12,155 nucleotides of DNA from Candidatus Andersenbacteria bacterium RIFCSPHIGHO2_02_FULL_45_11 (GTDB lineage Bacteria > Patescibacteriota > Andersenbacteria > UBA10190): NCBI GenBank assembly GCA_001817055.1, contig MHHP01000002.1, forward strand, positions 15,155 through 27,309, written 5' to 3'. The notes under the pieces are model-generated. The model saw only the letters and a list, made by a program, of their open reading frames with translations, was not told where the DNA came from and did no database searches. How positions within the stretch are numbered: position 1 is the first letter of the stretch; the number at the start of each line of letters is the position of its first letter. The position numbers and the translations under genes are program-made. Positions 6,248 to 12,155 of this stretch are shown here, piece after piece.

Positions 6248-7270
6248 TTACGCTGCTATTTTAAAGCTCGTTTTACGTACAATAGAGTCAAATGGCACTA
6301 ATACGGCCTTTTTGTGCTTATATGCCCGTTCATACTCTTGGCCTATTTTAGTCCAAGTAAAGTGTTTGGCGCGCACTATTGCAGAGCGGTTAGTAGAAAC
6401 TGAAGTAAAGCCAGCTTTTATAAGCACTGTGAGCTGCTTGTAATCAGTTGATACGTAATAGTTCGCTGTTACTCCGAGTAGCTCTTCGTGTAGAGAATCC
6501 GTTGTTGCAATAATCTGCCTGCCTGCATCCATTGCTTGCAGAATAAGAGGGGATTGGGCAGGATCTGCAGCAATAACAATGCCAGCTTGGCGCACTATCG
6601 AAGTTGCCAGCCTGCTTGTAAGGGGAGCATCTGTGTACGTAATTTTTGCAGATGATTTGCCAGCGCCAAATGCTACGAGCTTTTTACGTGTTTTTGCAGC
6701 TGCAAATGCGCGTGCAATACGCTGAATCTCTTTTTTGTCTTGCGTAAGGGCTACGGCATATTTTTCCTTCGTAAGCCCAGCTGCCCTTGGCGATATATCC
6801 GCAAGCCCTGGTGCCGTATACCCGTCAGGAATATACGTGCTTGTAACATTATATTGCGTTAAAAGCCTATATTGGACAGTTCTGCTAGTTGCACAAATTT
6901 GATCAAATCCAGCTGCAATACGCGCCGCAAAACGTGGTGGCATATCGTCTATAATCCAAACAGCACACGTCTTTTGTAGCAACAAAAGAAAGGGGCGAAT
7001 CAAAAGAGCTGCTTTCCAATCTTGAACAACAATCGTATCCGGTCGAATAAAAAAGGCCGCAATGCAGGAAAGTAGGGTATATAGGTATCCGCCAGGGATA
7101 CGAGGGTCGAGGGAGGGTAAACTAAGTAGCCGAATCCCTGTAAAATCGAGAGATTCTACACTTTTTTGTGTATTTGGCATCGAAATGGTCACGGCATGGC
7201 CGTTTTTGGTAGCCTGCTTGGCAAGCGCTGCTGCTCGTACTGCTTCTTGGCCGATGTAATATATATGCAT
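6248..7270 (-). CDS. GT-B fold glycosyltransferase (GT4-like)
   Basis: From the ATG at 7270 the protein has 340 residues, near the size of a compact GT4-type enzyme. The N-terminal Rossmann half starts with MHIYYIGQEAVRAAALAK and NGHAVTISM. It continues with a hydrophobic segment (63-75), IVVQDWKAALL (80-90), CATSR (126-130) and the domain-linking YIPDGY (146-151). The C-terminal half is less typical: the usual E-x7-E donor-site motif is not clear, the region around 245-262 (AMDAGRQIIATTDSLHEEL) stands in its place, and the final FTWTKIGQEYERAY helix (304-317) is characteristic of GT4 enzymes. It probably transfers a sugar to an envelope lipid or glycan. GGGTGG about 6 nt upstream supports 7270 over an in-frame GTG at 7288. 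The acceptor, and even activity, are uncertain. Confidence 0.75.
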   Translation of the reverse strand: MHIYYIGQEAVRAAALAKQATKNGHAVTISMPNTQKSVESLDFTGIRLLSLPSLDPRIPGGYLYTLLSCIAAFFIRPDTIVVQDWKAALLIRPFLLLLQKTCAVWIIDDMPPRFAARIAAGFDQICATSRTVQYRLLTQYNVTSTYIPDGYTAPGLADISPRAAGLTKEKYAVALTQDKKEIQRIARAFAAAKTRKKLVAFGAGKSSAKITYTDAPLTSRLATSIVRQAGIVIAADPAQSPLILQAMDAGRQIIATTDSLHEELLGVTANYYVSTDYKQLTVLIKAGFTSVSTNRSAIVRAKHFTWTKIGQEYERAYKHKKAVLVPFDSIVRKTSFKIAA

Positions 7271-7300
7271 AACCGTCCACCCTAGCACAGGTAAAGAAAC

Positions 7301-7330
7301 TTGACAAGTGTACTTACTTATGTATATAAT
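7301..7330 (+). promoter_or_regulatory. Strong sigma-70-type promoter of the coiled-coil membrane operon
   Basis: TTGACA (7301-7306) and TATAAT (7325-7330) are perfect hexamers with an 18-bp spacer ending GTA, matching the SPFH operon promoter. The start site should be near 7337. The -35 lies in the near-palindrome CTTGACAAG, whose other strand (TTGTCA) could be a weak -35 for the divergent glycosyltransferase gene. Confidence 0.85.
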
Positions 7331-7336
7331 ACGAGG

Positions 7337-7449
7337 TTCAGAAATGGATGTTTCTCGGAATTGAATGGACGCTCACAATTTACTAAGCGTTGGGCAGGCC
7401 AACGAATATATAATCCACCCATATCCTTATTGCACAGAAGGGAAATGTC
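7337..7449 (+). promoter_or_regulatory. 113-nt 5' leader with hairpin
   Basis: The leader between the predicted start site and the ATG at 7450 contains a hairpin CGTTGG/CCAACG with a 5-nt loop (7388-7404). Two short upstream reading frames also occur: six codons at 7344-7364, then a 34-codon frame (7365-7469) that starts directly after the first stop and runs 20 nt into the main gene. No known riboswitch was recognised. A GAAGGGA motif (7437-7443) precedes the main start. Confidence 0.4.
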
Positions 7450-8520
7450 ATGGCGAATCAGCGGGTTAAAGACCCTGTCACAAACGAGGAATGTCTAGAT
7501 GCTCTTCGAGCAAATGGGCAAAAGGAGAAAAGTGCTAGACAAGTCACCGATTTGATTAACCTCGCTCGTCAGAGTGGGATTGATAGAGAACAGGTGACGA
7601 AAGGTAGCGTGCAGTCATGTTTGTCGGTCATGGTTTCGGGGCTTACGCCTCGTGTCAAAGTCCGGACCGATGTGTCACCGCACCTGTACTCCGTCATTGA
7701 AGAAACCGTTAAACCCAATCACCCGAACCCAGAACCAGGAGACCAAAACATGTCGAACCCCAACCCAACACCCCCAACACCCCCAACACATCCAGTACCA
7801 CCAGCTCCACCTATTCCACCAACACCTCCTGCTCCGGATCAAGCGCAACAATTGCGCCAACAAATTTGGGGCGAGCAAGGAGACGGGTTTATTCCCCAGG
7901 AGAGAAAAACTTGGGACGAACTCTTGCTTATGGACCCCCAGGCCCTTCAGGCATGGTTGGCTCATGTGAAGCAGCGCAAGGTAGCGCTAGCTGAGCAGCG
8001 TCAAAAGAAGCGGCAAGAGGAAATCAAAACGGCTGTCGAAGCGCAAACGAGGGATTTGCTGGCAGAGAATGCGAATCTGAAGCCCAAGGCTGACCTGTTG
8101 GACAACCTCATTAAGGTCATGCCAAATCTCAGCGTCGCGACTCTCACCGAGCTTCAGAAAAGGTCTGAGCCCGCTGGCAAGCCGTCAGAATGGGCAACAC
8201 TTCCCAATCTGCTTCCGGCCAAACTGAAGAGCAAGGTCAAAACTCCAACGGAGCTCGTGACGTTGCTTGAAAAGAGTCGCAAGCAACAGAAGAAGAACGC
8301 CACGACAATCAAGCGGCTGTGGTGGGCCCTCGGGCTCGTCATCGCCATCGTTGTTGCTGGCGGAGGATATGCCTATTGGAATGGCAACCCCAATCTTCTC
8401 TCCGATGAAAGTAGTGAACTGGAATCAAAAGGTTCGTCTCCGGATGCGGCTGAAGAAGATTCGGATCTGGAAGCTCACCGAAGACGTATGAAATCTCAAC
8501 AACAAAACGACGATGAATGA
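7450..8520 (+). CDS. Proline-rich, coiled-coil, single-span membrane protein of unknown function
   Basis: The 356-residue protein is built in segments. An N-terminal alpha-rich domain (1-88) is followed by a Pro/Thr-rich linker (89-129, with PTPPTPPTHPVPP and PPIPPTPPAP) and a charged helical region with coiled-coil character (about 165-215; KRQEEIKTAVEAQTRDLLAENA). A short globular piece (216-275) and a basic stretch (276-289) lead to one membrane span (289-308) and an acidic/Ser-rich C-terminal tail. No signal peptide is present and the basic residues precede the span, so the large N-terminal part is probably cytoplasmic and the tail outside. No catalytic motif is visible and I do not recognise the family. 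An AAGGG-like Shine-Dalgarno supports the ATG. Its stop overlaps an ATG (ATGA) of the following lipoprotein frame. Codon use differs from the flanking genes. Confidence 0.75.
   Translation: MANQRVKDPVTNEECLDALRANGQKEKSARQVTDLINLARQSGIDREQVTKGSVQSCLSVMVSGLTPRVKVRTDVSPHLYSVIEETVKPNHPNPEPGDQNMSNPNPTPPTPPTHPVPPAPPIPPTPPAPDQAQQLRQQIWGEQGDGFIPQERKTWDELLLMDPQALQAWLAHVKQRKVALAEQRQKKRQEEIKTAVEAQTRDLLAENANLKPKADLLDNLIKVMPNLSVATLTELQKRSEPAGKPSEWATLPNLLPAKLKSKVKTPTELVTLLEKSRKQQKKNATTIKRLWWALGLVIAIVVAGGGYAYWNGNPNLLSDESSELESKGSSPDAAEEDSDLEAHRRRMKSQQQNDDE
7765..7836 (+). repeat. Low-complexity C/A-rich tract encoding a Pro/Thr linker
   Basis: Imperfect tandem repeats of the type ACACCCCCA encode residues 106-129 of the membrane protein, dominated by PTPP and PPAP units. 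Such tracts form extended linkers and tend to vary in length between strains. Confidence 0.65.
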
Positions 8521-8531
8521 AAGGGAACCCC

Positions 8532-9131
8532 ATGAAGTCGAAAACGATCCTGTCTGTGGTCGCAATGATTGTGGTCACGTGTCTTGTCGGATGTCAACGG
8601 TCATCCACAAGCACAAGTAAGTCTCAGCGAGAGAAGGACAACGAGCAATTTGCTGACATCGAAAGAATCGATGGACGGGTGAATAAGCTCGGCGATAAAG
8701 TGAAAGACCTGAATCGTCGGTTTCAGAGTCCACGGTTTGATCGCAGTTCGACGATCGGAATTCGCGTCGGTAATCAAGTGTTTCGTGCTGGTTCGGAAGA
8801 TGAGGGGGAAATTATTGACCCCGCCGAACTCGCAGAGTCGCTTGGTGGGACAGTGCGTCGCATGGAAGAGGCTCTTCAGAGCCAACGACCTCCTGTCCCA
8901 CAACCTCCTGTGGTCGATAAGGCCGCGGAGGAGAAAAAACTCGAAGATCTCCTCACGAAACTCGTAGAGAAAATCGAGTCGGGGCAAAAGAAAGAGGGTG
9001 ACGCGTTCCGCAAGCTCCTCTCGGATCTCGAGAAAGAGCGGAATAAGGCACACCGAGATGGACAGAAGGAGGTCGCGGATAAGCTACAGCTAATCCTCGA
9101 CAAACTCTGTCCGCCCGACGCCTCGAAGTAA
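8532..9131 (+). CDS. Coiled-coil lipoprotein of unknown function
   Basis: From the ATG at 8532 the protein has 199 residues. A 20-residue signal sequence ends in a canonical lipobox, LVGC, with lipidation at Cys21. A Ser/Thr-rich spacer and a heptad-like helix follow (about 36-60, ADIERIDGRVNKLGDKVKDL). After a short possible beta segment (IGIRVGNQVFRAG) and a Pro-rich turn (VPQPP), a long charged coiled coil occupies about 120-190. The start at 8532 has AAGGG 6 nt upstream and gives the ideal signal length; an in-frame ATG at 8517, overlapping the previous stop, adds five residues. It presumably sits on the outer face of the membrane and could contact the tail of the co-encoded protein. No family is recognised, and the architecture is all that can be stated. 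Confidence 0.78.
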   Translation: MKSKTILSVVAMIVVTCLVGCQRSSTSTSKSQREKDNEQFADIERIDGRVNKLGDKVKDLNRRFQSPRFDRSSTIGIRVGNQVFRAGSEDEGEIIDPAELAESLGGTVRRMEEALQSQRPPVPQPPVVDKAAEEKKLEDLLTKLVEKIESGQKKEGDAFRKLLSDLEKERNKAHRDGQKEVADKLQLILDKLCPPDASK

Positions 9132-9158
9132 GCAAGGAGGTTCTTTAAGTCAAAAACC

Positions 9159-9195
9159 AACAGCGTTATATCCCATGGGTGTAACGCTGTTTTTT
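9159..9195 (+). terminator. Intrinsic terminator of the coiled-coil membrane operon
   Basis: AACAGCGTTA (9159-9168) pairs with TAACGCTGTT (9182-9191), with further pairing inside (CCCATGGG), and a run of six T (9190-9195) follows. It lies 27 nt after the lipoprotein stop codon. Confidence 0.92.
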
Positions 9196-9197
9196 CA

Positions 9198-9226
9198 TGG
9201 ACAATAAAGATGTTCATACCTATATA
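9198..9226 (+). promoter_or_regulatory. Probable promoter of the 310-residue gene
   Basis: TGGACA (9198-9203, 5 of 6 to consensus) and TATATA (9221-9226, 4 of 6) are spaced by 17 bp. Transcription would begin near 9233, about 37 nt before the ATG at 9270. Confidence 0.5.
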
Positions 9227-9269
9227 CCATTGTATTTAGTTAGCGATAGCAGCACTATTGATATGTTAT

Positions 9270-10202
9270 ATGCAACATCAACGCGTTGAGGCTTTACTTG
9301 AATTGTCGGGAGTGAGCCCGACGAATGATGTGGTTGAAATTGTAAGCGCAGTGCAAGACGCACCCGATCCGGAGACTGCCGTATGCAATGTTATGGGCGT
9401 GATAAACGTCCAAAGCCCGCTCTTGCAAGATAAATGGAGAAAGCACGTTGCTCAGATGTGGTTTGCGTCCCACCCTAATATTCCAACAAGCTTTGCGTTG
9501 CCATTTAAGACGGGAGACGTTGCATATGCCCATGTGCTACTAGAGGCTCAGAGCCTACTACGTGAAATAGCGCATACGCCTGTGGATGCAGACAATGTAC
9601 TAGAGGAAGAGGTACGGTTAGCTCAAGGGTTATCTGTGTTTCGAGGGGATACTATTGCGGTACGGCGGATGATGGCATTACTAGAAGAATTGCGCTTGAT
9701 CCGGTTTTATCAGAATCAATTTCAGGTGGTCCGTTCTCGTACGCAGCGTTTTCAAGAACTTCCTCTGCCTGGCCAGTTTTATTTGCTCTGGCATGCCGAT
9801 ATGTACCATTTGGAATGGAGGCAATTTGACCCAGACTACGGCGTATCCCTTTCTGTATTTCAGCAATACTTGCCAATGGTATGGGAAATGTTAGTACATC
9901 GGCACGAGGGTACCGTGCAGCGCATAGATGAATTAACCTGGCAAGTAGTGCGTGCATTTCGACCATTGTGGCAGCAGCAGGGCGGAATAATACGTTCAGG
10001 AATGCAGTCTATGGTTGGTTTGTATGAACAATCGCTGCTACAAAGCATGGTAGAAACGCATTTGGTGCAGAAATCGTTGGCTCGCTACGGGTTAATATCG
10101 TATGAGGACGATGTTTCGTTTACGTGGACAGCAGCAGGGGAAGCGCTCTTAGACGCAGAGCGGATGGGAACATTGCCGTGTGCGGCAGACTTACTCCCGT
10201 AA
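9270..10202 (+). CDS. Unrecognised 310-residue protein, possibly with winged-helix segments
   Basis: The protein is soluble-looking, with no signal peptide or membrane span, and is rich in helices and aromatic residues (many Trp, Gln and His). Two stretches have the rhythm of a winged helix: residues 128-162 (helix, LLEELRLIRFYQNQFQVV) and 258-294 (LVQKSLARYGLISYEDD then FTWTAAGEALL, like the wing end LT-x2-G-x-ALL). This is a resemblance, not a family match, and no catalytic motif is seen. ATG 9270 is preferred over an in-frame TTG at 9258; there is no obvious Shine-Dalgarno. The gene has its own probable promoter and its end overlaps the convergent recombinase gene by 12 bp. DNA binding is a possibility only. 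Confidence 0.7.
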   Translation: MQHQRVEALLELSGVSPTNDVVEIVSAVQDAPDPETAVCNVMGVINVQSPLLQDKWRKHVAQMWFASHPNIPTSFALPFKTGDVAYAHVLLEAQSLLREIAHTPVDADNVLEEEVRLAQGLSVFRGDTIAVRRMMALLEELRLIRFYQNQFQVVRSRTQRFQELPLPGQFYLLWHADMYHLEWRQFDPDYGVSLSVFQQYLPMVWEMLVHRHEGTVQRIDELTWQVVRAFRPLWQQQGGIIRSGMQSMVGLYEQSLLQSMVETHLVQKSLARYGLISYEDDVSFTWTAAGEALLDAERMGTLPCAADLLP

Positions 10203-11102
10203 ATTGTGGTATTGCTCGTGGATATTTCGCAGCTGCGTATCGGTAATGTGCGTGTAAATTTGGGTGGTGGTAATAGAGGAATGGCCCAATAGCTGTTGTA
10301 CGTGCCGAATATCTGCACCGTTACTCAATAAATCAGTCGCAAATGAGTGTCGTAAGGTGTGTGGGGTAATGTCTTTTGTAATCCCCGCAGCCTGGGCTCG
10401 CTTTTTAATAACACGTTGCATGGTGCGGGTGGTTAGTCGTAGATCATCTTGAGCGCCTATCCCTTTTTTGTGCCGTATAAACAGGGCGCCATCTACATCT
10501 CCTCGTTTGCTGGTATATGCGGCAATGGCATCGCGCGCGGCTTGGGATAAAAACACTACTCTGATTTTATTTCCCTTCCCCCGTACCGTAATTTCGCTAT
10601 GCGCTTCCCGAATATCGTCGCGATTCAGCTTTGCCGCCTCTGAAATACGGATTCCGGTGGAAAATAGGAGCGAAACCAACGCAAAATCTCGAAAGTCTTC
10701 AATTGTTTTAGGGTGAAATGATGCAAGCAGCTGGTCCATTTCTTCGGGGTAGAGTACATCAATATCGCGCTCTGGAAGCTTTGCCAGCTCTATTTTGTCT
10801 GGGGAAAGCGCCTCAATATCACGTTTTGCTAAGTATTTTAAGAATTGGCGCAGAGCAATAAAGTAATAGTTTGATGTTGCCAGCATAACTCCTTTACCAT
10901 CTTCTCCAGCTTCTTGGTTGAGCCATCTGCGAAATGTCCGAATACGGTCGGTTGTAATATCCTCCAGGCTCCCAACCTTTTGGTGGGTAAAAAAACGGGT
11001 TAGGTAGTAATCGTAGTTGTGCGCGGTCTTTCCCGACCGCCCTTGGCCAATTTCGAGGTTTTCTAAAAAGTCCGCTTTGAGGCTTGAAAGGGTGGTTTTC
11101 AT
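10191..11102 (-). CDS. Tyrosine recombinase, XerC/XerD type
   Basis: The 303-residue length is standard for Xer recombinases. An N-terminal SAM-like core-binding domain (about 1-95, with FLENLEIGQGRSGKTAHNY) precedes the catalytic domain. All catalytic residues are present: Arg152 in TGIRISEA, Lys176 in RGKGNKIR, His248 and Arg251 in HTLRHSFAT, His274 in LLGHSSITTT, and the nucleophile Tyr283 in QIYTH. Xer proteins resolve chromosome dimers at dif before division, or act in integration of mobile elements. No integron or phage genes surround it, so a housekeeping role is more likely. The ATG at 11102 gives the usual N-terminus; an in-frame extension to 11204 would run back into rpsO. A TATACT 8 nt upstream and no Shine-Dalgarno suggest a leaderless message. 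Which Xer it is cannot be settled from sequence alone. Confidence 0.92.
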   Translation of the reverse strand: MKTTLSSLKADFLENLEIGQGRSGKTAHNYDYYLTRFFTHQKVGSLEDITTDRIRTFRRWLNQEAGEDGKGVMLATSNYYFIALRQFLKYLAKRDIEALSPDKIELAKLPERDIDVLYPEEMDQLLASFHPKTIEDFRDFALVSLLFSTGIRISEAAKLNRDDIREAHSEITVRGKGNKIRVVFLSQAARDAIAAYTSKRGDVDGALFIRHKKGIGAQDDLRLTTRTMQRVIKKRAQAAGITKDITPHTLRHSFATDLLSNGADIRHVQQLLGHSSITTTQIYTHITDTQLRNIHEQYHNLRE

Positions 11103-11110
11103 GCATTTGT

Positions 11111-11116
11111 AGTATA
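11111..11116 (-). promoter_or_regulatory. Possible -10 element of the recombinase gene, near-leaderless
   Basis: On the minus strand TATACT lies 8 nt before the recombinase ATG, placing the start site 0-3 nt ahead of the codon. A convincing -35 is not seen, so support comes mainly from the -10 and the lack of a Shine-Dalgarno. Confidence 0.3.
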
Positions 11117-11157
11117 ACTGCTTTACTTTTTTTGGGATATATGTACGATGGTGAGGT

Positions 11158-11430
11158 ATGAGCAAAGTTGAAGAACGAAAAGATACCATCATTAAGAAGT
11201 ACAAGCTTCACACGGAAGACACTGGTTCACCGGAGGTTCAGATTGCGATTTTTTCCGAAAAGATTGAAGAGCTTGCTTCTCATTTGAGAAAGAACAAAAA
11301 GGACCATCACAGCCGGAGGGGGCTGCTTGGTATGGTAAGCAAGCGCAAGCGTCTACTCACGTACCTAAAGAAACAAGACGAAAAGCGATTTAAGACCCTC
11401 ACCAAGAAATTAGGGTTAAAACAGGTGTGA
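11158..11430 (+). CDS. rpsO: 30S ribosomal protein S15
   Basis: The 90-residue protein matches the family length (89 in E. coli). It carries the S15 signature: DTGSPEVQIA (21-30), the helix IAIFSEKIEELASHL, and the strongly conserved block KKDHHSRRGLLGMVSKRKRLLTYLKKQD, which binds the central domain of 16S rRNA. S15 is an early assembly protein of the small subunit and contacts 23S rRNA in a bridge. GGTGAGG sits almost against the ATG, so the ribosome-binding signal is cramped; no strong promoter was found, only a weak TTTACT/TACGAT pair near 11124-11151. The stop overlaps the GTG start of the NYN-domain gene (GTGA). In many bacteria rpsO is followed by pnp; here that place is taken by another nucleic-acid protein. 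Confidence 0.97.
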   Translation: MSKVEERKDTIIKKYKLHTEDTGSPEVQIAIFSEKIEELASHLRKNKKDHHSRRGLLGMVSKRKRLLTYLKKQDEKRFKTLTKKLGLKQV

Positions 11431-11981
11431 GCACCCCAGGACAATTTCCCCAGCAGCGCGTGGGGGTTTTTGTAGACATCCAGAATATGTACTACTCTGC
11501 CCGTGCGCTGTATAGCCGTAAGGTGAATTTCAAAAATGTCCTCGAGCAGGCAGTTACAGGCAGGCAGCCAGTACGTGCCATTGCCTATGGAATTACTACC
11601 GAAGAGGCGCATGAGGGCGAATTTCATGAAGCGCTTGGAGCTCAGGGGTTTGAAGTGAAGACCAAGCCTTTGCAAACATTTATTGGAGGCCAGAAAAAAG
11701 GTGACTGGGACGTAGGTATTGCAACGGATATTTTGCGCCTTGAGCCGAAGATCGACGTGGCGGTATTGGTGTGTGGCGATGGCGACTTTGTGCCTATGGT
11801 GGAATTTGCAAAAGAGAAGGGGTTACGAGTAGAAGTAATTGGCTTCCGCGAAAGTACGTCGAAGAATTTAATTGATAGCGCAGATAGCTTTTTTGATCTT
11901 TCAAGTAATCCAAACCAGTTCCTTATCAAAGACACTCCTCGCGGACGAAGTCCACAGCGCAAAGTAAAGATTATTTCGTAG
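11427..11981 (+). CDS. NYN domain protein (LabA/DUF88-like, PIN-fold putative nuclease)
   Basis: The 184-residue protein spans a full NYN domain. Acidic motifs appear in order: VGVFVDIQNMY (12-22, with Asp17 and Asn20), KKGDWDVGIATDIL (90-103, with Asp93, Asp95 and Asp101), and LVCGDGDFVPMVEFAKEKG (114-132, with Asp118 and Asp120). The segment LRVEVIGF and SKNLIDSADSFFDL (145-158, with Asp153) complete the fold. These form the metal-binding pocket of PIN-like nucleases, so RNA cleavage is plausible, although activity of LabA-type proteins is often unproven. A basic tail (PRGRSPQRKVK) may bind nucleic acid. It starts at GTG 11427 with a 4-bp overlap on rpsO, implying coupled translation and an RNA- or ribosome-related role. 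No clear terminator follows. Confidence 0.9.
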   Translation: MSTPGQFPQQRVGVFVDIQNMYYSARALYSRKVNFKNVLEQAVTGRQPVRAIAYGITTEEAHEGEFHEALGAQGFEVKTKPLQTFIGGQKKGDWDVGIATDILRLEPKIDVAVLVCGDGDFVPMVEFAKEKGLRVEVIGFRESTSKNLIDSADSFFDLSSNPNQFLIKDTPRGRSPQRKVKIIS

Positions 11982-11982
11982 A

Positions 11983-12009
11983 AGCATGCTACATGCTGCT
12001 AGTAGCTAC
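11983..12009. other. Short palindromes after the NYN gene
   Basis: AGCATG/CATGCT with a 3-nt loop (11983-11997) and the perfect palindrome GTAGCTAC (12002-12009) follow the stop codon. No T-run follows on either strand, so terminator function is not supported. The rest of the gap to 12092 shows nothing recognisable. Confidence 0.35.
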
Positions 12010-12092
12010 GCTAATGGCCGCAGGTGATCATTCTTAATACGAAGCGAGGGTAGGGAAGAGGTGTATGTGAAGAGTCTTTAGATCAATGCTGA

Positions 12093-12155
12093 TTATACTA
12101 CGCGGTAATCATGATTGACCTGAAGATCGTTCACCACATGCTTGCCTGGCTTTGC
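12093..12155 (-). CDS. 3' end of an unidentified gene, cut by the window edge
   Basis: On the minus strand an open frame enters from the right edge and encodes about 20 residues (including GKHVVNDLQVNHDYRVV) before a TAA at 12095-12093. The residues read like a real protein C-terminus, with alternating strand-like hydrophobics, but the fragment is too short to name. It is convergent with the NYN gene, with about 110 bp between them. Confidence 0.4.
   Translation of the reverse strand, partial: AKPGKHVVNDLQVNHDYRVV

Noticed and set aside
7409..7414. Second TATAAT in the leader of the coiled-coil operon as a downstream promoter
   Set aside because: No -35-like hexamer lies 16-18 bp upstream, and a perfect promoter already exists at 7301-7330.
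8601..9053. Long minus-strand open frame opposite the lipoprotein gene
   Set aside because: It lies wholly inside a gene with signal peptide, lipobox, promoter and terminator; its product shows no domain pattern and reads as a shadow frame.
11103..11204. Longer recombinase reading frame starting at 11204
   Set aside because: It overlaps rpsO on the opposite strand, and the Xer family N-terminus aligns with the start at 11102.

Overview
The window most resembles a chromosomal segment of a Patescibacteria/Candidate Phyla Radiation (CPR, Parcubacteria-like) bacterium. The reasons are the compact layout with 4-bp start/stop overlaps, many genes without a clear Shine-Dalgarno, a run of short two-helix VirB2/TrbC-type pilin-like proteins, and a single Xer-type recombinase. 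This placement is an inference from gene content; the window holds no 16S rRNA or other strong phylogenetic marker except ribosomal protein S15.

Layout. (1) Positions 1-3694, plus strand: the 3' end of a class I methyltransferase, a coupled solute-binding protein, four consecutive pilin-like two-helix membrane proteins, a bipartite palindromic repeat, and a 74-residue two-helix protein. (2) Positions 3717-6085, minus strand: a self-contained unit made of a strong promoter, a structured leader, an SPFH/band-7-like protein, a coupled membrane-anchored protein of unknown function, and an intrinsic terminator. (3) Positions 6089-7270, minus strand: a GT-B glycosyltransferase, then tRNA-Leu(UAG) 20 bp downstream, then a terminator. 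(4) Positions 7301-9195, plus strand: a second self-contained unit made of a strong promoter with the same 18-bp spacer, a 113-nt leader, a proline-rich single-span membrane protein, a coupled coiled-coil lipoprotein, and a terminator. (5) Positions 9198-11102: an unrecognised 310-residue protein convergent with, and overlapping, a complete tyrosine recombinase. (6) Positions 11158-11981, plus strand: ribosomal protein S15 coupled to a NYN/LabA-like (PIN-fold) protein. At the right edge is the 3' end of an unidentified minus-strand gene.

Working view. Block 1 looks like an envelope or surface apparatus: a substrate-binding protein without its own permease or ATPase sits directly upstream of an array of pilin-type subunits. 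Blocks 2 and 4 are two membrane-protein cassettes with distinct codon usage (more C/G-ending codons than the flanking genes), similar promoters and their own terminators; both look like inserted or independently evolving membrane modules of unknown function. Blocks 3, 5 and 6 are mostly housekeeping.
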